From: Cruorifilaria tuberocauda
Lineage: Eukaryota; Nematoda; Chromadorea; Rhabditida; Onchocercidae
Reading direction: 5' to 3'
DNA length: 16,111 nucleotides
Assembly: GCA_013365365.1 (NCBI GenBank)
Contig: JABVXU010000892.1
Location: 1 to 16,111 of the forward strand
How positions within the stretch are numbered: the stretch's first letter is position 1; each line of letters begins with the position of its first letter. Positions 1 to 7,890 of this stretch are shown piece after piece. A program made the position numbers and the translations under genes. The notes beneath the pieces are model-generated. The model was not told where the DNA came from. It did not search any database and saw nothing but the letters and a program-made list of their open reading frames with translations.

Positions 1-274
1 GATTAGAAATGAGATATATTTTATAAATGGATATAATCGTAATCATAAGAATAAGACATTTCATTCTTTTTACTAAAAGTAATCGTATATATTTGCAATC
101 CTAATAAATATCATTGATTATTTCAAAATTCATAATTTTGCAGTAAACTAGGAATGTGCTAATTTAAAATGAAATAAAATAAACTCTATGAACCTGAAGA
201 GTAAAAAACTAGATAAATGTCATTACTGTTCAAAAAAAAAGTGATAGAAAAATTTTTTTCAAAGTAAAACTTAC
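1..274. other. Left flank: intron 4 of the CLOCK-like gene
   Basis: This stretch follows the exon 4 donor and has no recognisable exon. One CTCTTCAG acceptor-like site on the minus strand (around 193-200) leads into a frame that closes after nine codons and does not resemble PAS sequence. It is read as intron running off the window. Confidence 0.5.
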
Positions 275-568
275 CATAATTGTAATAATTCTCGTTGAGT
301 TATTATCATCAGTTCCATTTTCCGTAACTGTATCCGGCGTAGATAAATGATCCTTATTGTGTGTTATTTTTTTCAAATAACCTGTAATCAGTAATTGTCG
401 ATGTAATTTCTTTGTTTTAACCGTTTCCTGAATAGTCGTCGTTGTACTGTACATTACGGTACCATTGGTTACAGAATGTAATACTTCATTGGATATAGTA
501 CCACTGAGATTTTTTGCTGATACATCGTCTAGTAAATCAAAGATATTTTTCCCTTTTAATTCAGAAAT
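275..568 (-). CDS. CLOCK: CLOCK-like gene exon 4 (second part of PAS-A)
   Basis: This is an exon of exactly 98 codons, phase 0 at both ends, bounded by ATTTTTCAG (G at 569) and ATG|GTAAGTTTTAC (GT at 274-273). ISELKGKNIFDLLDD aligns with the PAS-A stretch that reads DLVDQSIFNF in CLOCK. HRQLLITGYLKKI and the closing RIITIM fit the last two beta strands, separated by a Ser/Thr/Asn-rich insert (about residues 201-225) where CLOCK also has a variable loop. The long open frame upstream of 568 is intronic minisatellite and not protein. The next exon must lie beyond the left edge. Confidence 0.72.
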
Positions 569-3500
569 CTGAAAAATTATTTGATTTATTTCTTTTTTCG
601 ATAAATTTCGTACAAAATGATAAGATTGATAAATCAATTTCATGCAAAATAATAAGATTAATAAATGATTTTCAAGCAAAATGATAAGATTGATAAATCA
701 ATTTCATACAAAAGAATAAGATTGATAAATGTTTTTCAAACAAAATAATAGGATTGATAAATCAATTTCATATAGAATGATAAGATTGATAAATGATTTT
801 CAAGTAAAATGATAACGTTGATAAATGATTTTCAAGTAAAATGATAGGATTGATAAATCAATTTCATACAGAATGATAAGATTGATAAATTAATTTTGAA
901 AACACTTGATAAAAAACAAAATAAAATGATAATTACATTTAGGTAATTCATACTAAGATTTCTTTTCCATTTTAACAATCTACCTGATTGCTTAACTTTA
1001 CTAATTTTACTTTCGTATTATTTTTATGTTTATATTGTATTATTTATGTTAGAGAAGCAATGTTCAAAATTTTCAACGTATCACATGAAATTATGCTAGT
1101 CTTAATTAATTAAAAATTTAGATTTATAGTTTTAATTAAAGAAATTATGCGCTAAATTAATAAGTAAATAAGTAATTGATTTTCAAGAAAAAAAATTTCA
1201 ATCAAAATTTGATGAAATTTAGCAAAGCTTAAGGTAACGTGAAAGTGAAAGTGAAAGTGAAAGGTAAGTTTCATTTTAACTCATTTTTTATCATCAATTT
1301 TGTATGTTTTTTCAGGAGATGGAAGATGATTTAGGTTAAATTAGCTGTAATAATTTTATTGATAACCGGAAATATTTTATTAACAACCGGAAATGCTCTA
1401 ATTCGTTTCATGTGATAACGATCAATTTTTGAATGATAACAGATTGATAAAAAGGAAAAAGAAGCAAATATAAAGATTAAAATTATAAAAGTATTTTCAC
1501 TTTTCAGTAGAAAATTAAACCTATGCAAAAAAAAAAGTTATTACTGGGTAAATACTGATATTAACATTTGCTTATGATAAGGTAAAAGTGAAAAATAGAA
1601 GAGATATAGAGAAAGTATTTCATAAGTTATTTTATAAGTTTAATTGAAATCGAGATTGTCCTTCCGATAATAATCATGATCATAATAATTGAACTTGCTA
1701 TTAGTTTAACTATTAGTTTAATTAATATTTAATTAATTAATTTCTTGTTGTTTATTTTTTTTTCAACTTTAAAATTAACCTAACCTAGCTAAGGTCAAAA
1801 CAAGAAAAAAATTCAAAAAACAATTTCAAAGTGATTCTAGGTCTTTATTGGCAAGTATCAGAAATAGCGTATTTAATTATTTTTTTAATTTCAATTGTGA
1901 TTTAATTTTTAAATTAATATTTTCCGAATTTTAATTATAATTTAACACTCATTAATAAATTTCATTGTGGAGAATTTTATTTTGAAATTTTCAGTTTTCA
2001 TTTATCAGTTTTGCTTTGTTTTTTTTTTCTCTTTCAACGCCTTAATGCCTCAATTTTTTTTTATTTTAGTTTTAAAAGAATGAATGAGGAAATATTGGAA
2101 GAAGAATGAGAGAGAGGGAGAGAGAGAGAGAGAGAGAGAACATTTGAGAATGTTTTTGGAAATTAAAGATAATTACTGCATCGTCGAAAAGTGCACCAAA
2201 ACTGGTCGATGCATGCTCGATATGTCCGGAACAATGAATGCAAAAAGTTCCGGCTGCTAGAGCATCCAGATAAAATTGAACAATTTCCGGAAGATTACAA
2301 CCGGTTGTAGTGCGTAATTTAGAATCCAATGCTACATTCAATATTTCATCACTTGTTGATTCCGCTTGAACTGTAAAAATCATTCAGTTTTACTTTTCCA
2401 AATTTTTTTATATTTTAAAACTAATACTCAAATTTGTTAGGTTAAAAATTTTTTTAATGAAATGAATTTTCATGAGAAATTCAATGAAATTTCTAATCTT
2501 TTGATCTTCGAACTAATCATTCTCATTATCATATCATATCAATCAATAATAGCTAATAATTTAAAATTATTATTTGTTTAAATTTTTAAACATTTTCAAA
2601 TTTTCAATTTTCCTCATCCATTTATCAATCAATCGTTAATATTAATTTTATTATAATTAATTGATAATTCTCAATGCTTGCGAAATTATTCACTGATAAA
2701 TATGGTGATAAAATGATAACAACGAACAGTGTTGTTGTTTGAGAAAATTGATTGCACATTTTAAAACGCTGCTTTTATCCATTTTGCGATCACCTTTTGC
2801 GACCAATAACGTTAATTCACCAATTAACCTATTGAAAGTATCGCGTCGTCGCTTCTCACTTTCATTTCGAGTTTTCCTAAAGCGATGAGAAAAGTAAAAA
2901 AAAAATATGATAGTGAAGTTTTTTTCTCTTTTACTTTTTTAATTTCATTTAAAATTTCCTGATTACTTTATTATTTAAGCTTCACAATGTGTTATTGTTT
3001 AAATAAGCTTTCACAGTGCTTTATTGTTTAAGCTTTCACAATACTTTATTGTTTAAGCTTTCACAATCATTCACTACTCTCATTACCAGAATGAATTTTT
3101 TTTCTTTTACTTTAAAAAGTTTATTTAAAATTTCCTGATTGCCTTATTGTTTAAGCTTCACAATGTCTTATTGTTTAAATAAGCTTTCACAATACTTTAT
3201 TGTTTAAGCTTTCACAATCATTCACTAGTCTCATTACCAGAATGGATTTTTTTTTTCCTTTACTTTTTAAATTTTATTTAAAATTTCTCGATTGCTCTAT
3301 CGTTTAAGCTTTCATAATCATTCATTAATTTAATTATTCTCATTATCAGAACTTGACACCTCATTCTAAGCGAATCTTGTTTGATAGCCAGAAGAGTATT
3401 AATTCATTTTGAGCTTAACATACTTTTCATACTTTCATACTTTTCATGACGTAATATCGCTTAAGCATCTAATCTGCGAAATTAAGATTCATTTTTTACC

Positions 3501-3718
3501 TTAATCATAATACAATCTCCAGTTATAGTATTATAATTTAAATTATGAAAAACAAGGAAGCAATGAAATAAATTAATAAGCAAATTTATCTTAGCTAAAT
3601 TTTCCACAAAATTCTGAAAATACTTTGAAGAATGAAATTTTAGGTGAAAATACCTTTTTGAATTTTTTCCTGAAAATGTTGGAGTGTTATCAGGAAAACT
3701 GAAGCTACTCTCTGCCAT
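275..3718 (-). CDS. CLOCK: CLOCK-like bHLH-PAS transcription factor, 5' part (four exons, 3' end outside window)
   Basis: The spliced model joins 3718-3654, 2876-2728, 2370-2177 and 568-275. Phases match at all three junctions (2+1, 1+2, 0+0) and give 234 residues with no stop. Residues 22-71 are a bHLH: the basic region contains RNESEKRRR, with E29 and R33 at the usual E-box contact positions, then helix 1 (DTFNRLIGEL), a loop containing GDRKMDK, and helix 2 (SSVLKCAINFL). RKMDKS[ST]VL is typical of CLOCK/NPAS2, not of ARNT, BMAL, AHR, HIF or SIM. Residues 99-234 read as a PAS-A domain (LDALAAG, then GKNIFDLL, then ITGYLKKI). CLOCK proteins pair with BMAL/CYCLE-type partners, bind CACGTG-like sites and act in the nucleus. 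PAS-B and the activation region would lie left of position 275. Introns are 777, 357 and 1608 bp. The PAS part is divergent, so orthology is less certain than family membership. Confidence 0.82.
612..895. repeat. GATAA-rich minisatellite in intron 3 (about nine 32-bp units)
   Basis: Diverged units of about 32 bp alternate two endings (…ATCAATTTCAT… and …ATGATTTTCAAG…) and each carries ATGATAAGATTGATAAAT-like sequence, so there are two GATAA words per unit. The array begins about 45 nt beyond the exon 4 acceptor, inside intron 3, and keeps the exon 4 frame open on the minus strand. That open frame should not be mistaken for coding sequence. Confidence 0.8.
896..2105. other. Remainder of intron 3, no gene seen
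   Basis: AT-rich sequence with a short GTGAAA run at 1240-1262 (about four copies) and a doubled AACCGGAAAT word at 1365-1394. A 65-codon minus-strand open frame at 1528-1331 is hydrophobic and lacks any domain, splice support or codon bias, so it is not called as a gene. Confidence 0.6.
2108..2139. repeat. (GA)n microsatellite next to the exon 3 donor
   Basis: A GA/CT dinucleotide tract with one GGG interruption. On the transcribed strand it reads as a CT tract beginning about 37 nt downstream of the exon 3 5' splice site, within intron 3. Confidence 0.9.
2177..2370 (-). CDS. CLOCK: CLOCK-like gene exon 3 (linker and first half of PAS-A)
   Basis: The acceptor is TTTTTACAG (G at 2371) and the donor is GCA|GTAATT (GT at 2176-2175). 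The exon encodes the end of split codon 72 and residues 73-136. After a linker of about 25 residues, LPEIVQFYLDALAAGTFCIH followed by CSGHIEHASTSFGALFDDA follows the layout of the start of CLOCK PAS-A: a helix ending in LEAL-DG, a beta strand, a turn with G, a beta strand with S-S, then LL. The upstream in-frame ATG at 2383 lies in the intron and is not a credible start. Two Cys residues close together (C115, C118) are unusual for this position. Confidence 0.72.
2728..2876 (-). CDS. CLOCK: CLOCK-like gene exon 2 (bHLH DNA-binding and dimerisation domain)
   Basis: This 149-nt exon sits behind a CGCTTTAG acceptor (AG at 2878-2877) and encodes residues 23-71. The order is KTRNESEKRRR (basic), DTFNRLIGELTLLV (helix 1), AKGDRKMDK (loop), SSVLKCAINFLKQQH (helix 2). 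This is nearly the whole bHLH of a CLOCK/NPAS2-type protein at normal length and with no gaps. It is locally richer in G+C than its surroundings, with CGACGACGC coding the Arg run. The donor T|GTTCGT (GT at 2727-2726) has G at +5 but lacks the usual A at +3. It is the only nearby donor that keeps exon 3 in frame. Confidence 0.85.
2930..3350. repeat. Nested tandem repeats in intron 1 of the CLOCK-like gene
   Basis: Short units built on TTTAAGCTTTCACAAT and TTTATTGTTT recur many times. They sit inside a larger unit that ends in CATTACCAGAATG; this landmark occurs near 3081 and 3232 and, as CATTATCAGA, near 3341. Copies shorten to the right (steps of about 151 and 109 bp). No exon is visible within it. 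Confidence 0.75.
3654..3718 (-). CDS. CLOCK: CLOCK-like gene exon 1 (start codon, N-terminal leader)
   Basis: ATG at 3718-3716 opens 21 codons rich in Ser and Phe (MAESSFSFPDNTPTFSGK...), then two bases AG at a G|GTATTT donor (GT at 3653-3652). An in-frame TGA lies two codons upstream (3724-3722), so this is the first possible Met of the frame. A short out-of-frame ATG starts just upstream at 3726. The AG joins the G of exon 2 to make Arg22, so the basic region begins exactly across the junction. The N-terminal leader itself has no recognisable domain. Confidence 0.75.
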
Positions 3719-3754
3719 TCGTCATTGGACGAAAATTTCCTTTCACTTTTTCAC

Positions 3755-3761
3755 CTAAACA
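3755..3761 (-). promoter_or_regulatory. Possible trans-splice acceptor upstream of the CLOCK-like gene
   Basis: On the minus strand a T-rich tract ends in TTTGTTTAG with AG at 3756-3755, 37 nt before the ATG. Nematode genes often receive a spliced leader at such a site just ahead of the first exon. It could equally be a cis acceptor for an untranslated first exon. No SL RNA evidence is available from sequence alone. Confidence 0.25.
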
Positions 3762-3929
3762 AAATTCAAAAAAAAAAAAATTGAAACAACAGATGGCATC
3801 GTAGTAAAGTATCGTAAAAATTGAAAAAATTAAAAAAGATGAGAGAAAATTTTTCAAATAAATTAAAACTGATAAAAATTTAACTTAAAAAAAATTATCC
3901 AAAATTACTCTGCCATTACTTTTATAACT

Positions 3930-4760
3930 ACTATAATATATAAGTAAGAAGTAAAGTATTACAGCATTTCGATATATTTTATTTGTTTTCATGATAAAAT
4001 TTTTAGTTTTAAAAAAGGATTCATGCACTTTTCAAAAAAGCTTTTGTAATATACGCTCAGTGATAGAAGCAAGAAATAAAGTTTCATGACGAAATTTCAA
4101 GTTTTGAAAAATAATCAATAAACTTTTTAAAGGGATCGTTATAATACATACTTAGTAATATAAGTAGGAAATAAAGTATTATAAAATTTCGATATACTGT
4201 CCGCTTTCATGATGAAATTTCAAGTTTTAAAAAAGAATTAATAAACTTTTCGAAGGAACAAGAACTATTATAAATACACTCAATAATACAAATAAGTAAC
4301 AAGTTGATATACCATTCGTTTTCATGATGAAACTTTAAGTTTAAAAAAAAATAAACTTTGAGAAAATTGGCATAATAAGCATTCAGTAGTACAAGTATAA
4401 GATAAAGTAACACCATGAACTTTCGTCATATCATCCATTTTCATGATGAAATTTCAAGTTTAAAAAAAGAATAAACTTTTCAATGAAAACGAATGGTATA
4501 AACTACTTGTTACCTACTTGTAATTACTGTTATAATATAATATATACTTAGTGATAGAAGTAAGCAAATGGAGTAACATAAACTTTCGTTATAAAATTGT
4601 TATATAATACATACTTCGTAGTAGAAATAAATATATACTTAGTAATAATATAATATATACTTAGTAAATAAAGTATAATATATACTTAATAATAGGAAAC
4701 AAAGAATTACAAAATTTCATCATACCAACCATTTTAATGATGAAATTTCAAGTTTACCAA
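3930..4760. repeat. Diverged ~115-bp tandem repeat upstream of the CLOCK-like gene
   Basis: The landmark TTTCATGATGAAATTTCAAG, or close variants, recurs near 3985, 4081, 4206, 4319, 4438 and 4733, each followed by an A-rich run and AATAAACTTT. TTTCATGATGAAA is nearly its own reverse complement. The array starts about 200 bp upstream of the ATG of the minus-strand gene, so it lies where a promoter or 5' exon might be. The minus-strand open frame at 4416-4207 inside it is a by-product of the repeat. Confidence 0.7.
4291..4519. repeat. Inverted repeat inside the 115-bp array
   Basis: ATACCATTCGTTTTCA at 4309-4324 has its exact reverse complement at 4484-4499. The match extends imperfectly outward to about 4291 and 4519 (sharing GTAACAAGT on the left arm and ACTTGTTAC on the right). 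The arms are about 30 nt and enclose about 160 bp, as if one unit had been inserted backwards. Confidence 0.7.
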
Positions 4761-5021
4761 TTACAGAATGAAGTAATAAACTTTCCAAAGAAATTACAAT
4801 TGTGGACAAAAGAAATAAAAATTGAAATTTAGTACAAAAATGATAATTTGAAAAAAAAAAAAAAACAAAAGTAAATGAATGGTACCTGAAGAAAGGTAAG
4901 ATATTTAAATTGAATGGAATGAACAGAGATTGTCATTGATAGTAAAATGGCTTTCGTTTGATAGCTTTTTCACAGAGAAAAAAAAAAAGAGAAATTTTTT
5001 TTCAAGGCCAGCAACTTACGA

Positions 5022-5059
5022 TTGGTTGGTTGGTTGGTTAATCGTCGCACTTTGACATA

Positions 5060-5097
<38 letters not shown>

Positions 5098-5268
5098 TCT
5101 TACCCTTTCACCTTTCCCCTCTCTCTTTCCTTATTTTTATTGTTTGAAGAGGAGGAAAAATTTTTACTTTTAAAAAAAAAATTAAAAATTTTATTTTCAA
5201 ATAATTTAAATTGGTGAAAAAGGAAAGTATTCAAGAATTTAATTATTTACTTCTTGTAAAACAGACAA

Positions 5269-5300
<32 letters not shown>

Positions 5301-5302
5301 AG
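5022..5302. repeat. Cluster of simple repeats: (GGTT)n, (CT)n, (CA)n
   Basis: (GGTT)4-5 at about 5022-5039, a CT tract at about 5064-5092 and a CA tract at about 5268-5302, separated by AT-rich sequence. A CA-rich tail with ATGCATATACATGCATG follows to about 5335. No coding sequence is seen between them. Confidence 0.85.
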
Positions 5303-5430
5303 ACACATGCATATACATGCATGTACACACACATACAGGTAGTGTAGAAGATGATTTTAGATGAGAGATAGTAGCAGGAAGCAAGCAATCAAGAAATAGC
5401 ATTATCAGTAATTGTTCGAAAAATTTTTCA

Positions 5431-5443
5431 AGGTCAAAGTTGA
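5431..5443 (+). promoter_or_regulatory. DR1-like nuclear receptor site
   Basis: AGGTCAAAGTTGA is a direct repeat of AGGTCA-type half sites with one-base spacing, the second half being AGTTGA. HNF4-type receptors, a family much expanded in nematodes, bind DR1 elements. Only the match is seen; a chance occurrence is quite possible. Confidence 0.25.
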
Positions 5444-5607
5444 CGCTTACGTCTACTCCGTACTCTTTCTCAGTTTTTTTTTCCTTTTTTTTTGCTTAAA
5501 TGGAATTTTCCATGAATAGAACAGAAAGTGATTGAAAGAAATTTCTATTATTATAGATTAATTGAAATCAATTCATTATTAAAGATTGTTGAAGTTATTG
5601 TTAAGTT

Positions 5608-5634
5608 ATCTTATCACTATAAGATAGTGATAAG
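5608..5634. repeat. Hairpin with a 10-bp stem
   Basis: CTTATCACTA (5610-5619) pairs perfectly with TAGTGATAAG (5625-5634) around a five-base loop. An overlapping alternative hairpin pairs ATCTTAT (5608-5614) with ATAAGAT (5619-5625). Both arms contain GATAA-type sites. It abuts the following minisatellite. Confidence 0.6.
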
Positions 5635-5767
5635 TACATGGTAAAAGAGGCATTTCAGGACAGATAAGTATATGGTGAAAGAAGTATTTCAGGACAGATA
5701 AGTATATGGTGAAAGAAGCATTTCAGGACAGATAAGTATATGGTGAAAGAAGTATTTCAGGATATTA
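5632..5767. repeat. 34-bp minisatellite, four units
   Basis: Four head-to-tail units of 34 bp, containing TATATGGTGAAAGAAG and ATTTCAGGACAGAT, with only a few substitutions between them. The near identity indicates recent expansion. Confidence 0.9.
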
Positions 5768-6880
5768 GTAGGAAAAATGTCATGAATATTAATTAGTTTT
5801 GCAATTAACGATTTGTCCTAATTGCATACTTACCTGTAATTTAAGTTCATTTAAAGTAATTCAAAGAGCTGATAATGATTTATCATTTCAAAATTTGATA
5901 GCAATATTTTTCTTACATTTTCAGGAAAAAAATCTAAAAGTTATAAAACTTTTTCATACCTTCTATTCCTTACCCGCAGTAAAGTTAAATTGAGAAATCA
6001 AAGTAATCGTAATTTATCAGAATTTACGGAATGATATAAAGTACTGATAATGATCTGAAAGAATTCAATTCTTATATTTCTTATTTGGAATCGCTTAAAA
6101 TTAAAATGCTATGAATATTAATTAGTTCATGTTTATCTTCAAGTTGATTTGTAGTTAAAGTTAATTAACTTACTCAAATATCGAAAATGATAAGAGTTTT
6201 AAAAATAAAATAAACTAAAGTGCTACTTATCAAATTTTTCCATGAAAAAAAGTGACTCAACTGAATGATTAAAAAAAAATATATTATTAAAATTAGCCAA
6301 AAATTAAAGTATTAATTTTTTCAAAAATTTTTTTATAAATTAACTTATCGTTTCTTAAGTTATTTCCGTACGAATACTGGATAGGAATATTTCAGGCGAG
6401 TGATAATTCATGTTTATCTTCAAGTTGATTTGTAGTTAAAGTTAACTAACTTATTCAAATCATGCATGTTCAGGGATGATATGATGAAATACAATTAATG
6501 AATATATTTTAAGATAAGTTAAGTTTATTTTTAGGTAAATACAATTATTTTTAGTAATCGAGTTATTTAATTCTAATTTATATTTTGATTTGATCAATTT
6601 GTTTTATTGATTTTCGTGATAAGTTTATTCCAACTTACTCAATATTCCTTTATTCTTTGAATAAGCTAATTAATGAAGCAATTATTCAAATTACTTTTCA
6701 TTTAATAAAGTTTACTTTTCTTTGAAATGAACGTTAAGTAATTGCAATAATTGAATATTTAGAATAAAGTGAATGATATTCGTATCAGATTATATGAAAT
6801 ATCTAGAAATTATTGAAAAAAAAATGCAAATTTGAAGTTAAAAATTTTAAATAAATATAATTTTTAAGACGTAAACTTAT
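5768..6880. other. AT-rich spacer with a dispersed 54-bp direct repeat, no gene seen
   Basis: A 54-bp segment (TTCATGTTTATCTTCAAG…) at 6126-6179 recurs at 6407-6460 with two or three changes. ATGAATATTAATTAGTT near 5782 recurs near 6111. The plus-strand open frame at 5799-5993 has no domain, and its codon content looks like background, so it is not called. Confidence 0.6.
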
Positions 6881-6886
6881 TATTAT

Positions 6887-6922
6887 CACGTGCACGTAAT
6901 ATCACGTACATGTATATACGTG
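6887..6922. promoter_or_regulatory. Cluster of E-box/ACGTG sites
   Basis: Within 36 bp lie CACGTG (6887-6892), CACGTA (6893-6898), CACGTA (6903-6908) and TACGTG (6917-6922). CACGTG is the canonical E-box bound by CLOCK-type dimers, and TACGTG/CACGTA is the ACGTG core used by SIM:ARNT and related bHLH-PAS pairs. In such AT-rich sequence this density is notable. It lies about 3.2 kb upstream of the CLOCK-like start codon. Function is inferred. Confidence 0.4.
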
Positions 6923-7294
6923 TTATAATTCAAAGCACATTTTGCGATCTTATTGGAAAAAAAAAAGGAATTTTCATTATCTTAGAGACAATTAAAATTA
7001 AATTTCGTTTTGAAATCATCATATTATTATCATCATTTCACAAATTTCATGTATCGTTAATCACTGATATCACTTATCGGTGAATTTATTAAAATCAACA
7101 AATTGCTTATTAATTTCTTGAGAGTGATATTTTACTTATAAAATGATTTATTAGGTTAATTCTAACAATTTCATTTACTCTAAATTATTTTATTTTGCCA
7201 CTTAATTTTTTTTACTTCCGATCAATCGATATTTCGAAAAGTTATTTTTTCCATTTTTAGCAGTTAAAATAATAGAGAAAAACCTGATCATACT

Positions 7295-7890
7295 CATACG
7301 TGTAAATACGTGCAAGCACGCAAACAGACGTCAGAATCAGATTCAAAATTTATTATGCAATTATTTGAATGGTAAGAGTTTCAATCGACAATCGCATACG
7401 TGTAAATACGTGAAAGCACGTAGATAGACGTCAGAATCAGATTCAAATTTTATTTATGCAATTATTTGAATGTAAGAGTTTCAATCGACAATCGCATACG
7501 TGTAAATACGTGAAAGCACGCAAACAGACGTCAGAATCAGATTCAAAATTTATTATGCAATTATTTGAATGGTAAGAGTTTCAATCGACAATGCATACGT
7601 GTAATACGTGCAAGCACGCAAACAGACGTCAGAATCAGATTCAAAATTTATTTATGCAATTATTTGACTGGTAGAGTTTCAATCGACAATCGCATACGTG
7701 TAAATACGTGCAAGCACGTAGATAGACGTCAGAATCAGATTCAATTTATTTATGCAATTATTTGAATGGTAAGAGTTTCAATCGACAATCGCATACGTGT
7801 AAATACGTGCAAGCACGTAGATAGACGTCAGAATCAGATTCAAAATTTATTTATGCAATTATTTGACTGGTAGCAAATTTAATCGACAAT
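7295..7890. repeat. Six-unit ~100-bp tandem array carrying TACGTG pairs
   Basis: Units begin at CATACGTG at 7295, 7395, 7495, 7594, 7693 and 7792 (periods 100, 100, 99, 99, 99). Each has two TACGTG hexamers with a 10-bp (unit 4: 9-bp) centre spacing, then GACGTCAGAATCAGATTCAA and a tail ending ATCGACAAT. Two subtypes exist: units 1, 3 and 4 have CACGCAAACAGACG; units 2, 5 and 6 have CACGTAGATAGACG, adding a reverse TACGTG. The array therefore holds 15 TACGTG/CACGTA words and six GACGTC palindromes. The plus-strand open frame at 7565-7765 is a by-product. Confidence 0.92.

Noticed and set aside
569..679. N-terminal extension of the exon 4 frame into the minisatellite
   Set aside because: A TTTTTCAG acceptor at 569 cuts it off, and the extension is translated repeat, unrelated to PAS domains.
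2072..2176. C-terminal extension of the exon 3 frame ending in a Ser-Leu run
   Set aside because: It is translation of the CT microsatellite. The GTAATT donor at 2176 gives phase 0, which fits exon 4.
3370..3395. GATAGCCAGAAG shared with 13222-13233
   Set aside because: A 12-bp match between two places is expected by chance in a window of this length and composition.
7295..7890. CRISPR-like array
   Set aside because: The whole ~100-bp unit repeats head to tail with no unique spacers, and the genome is eukaryotic.
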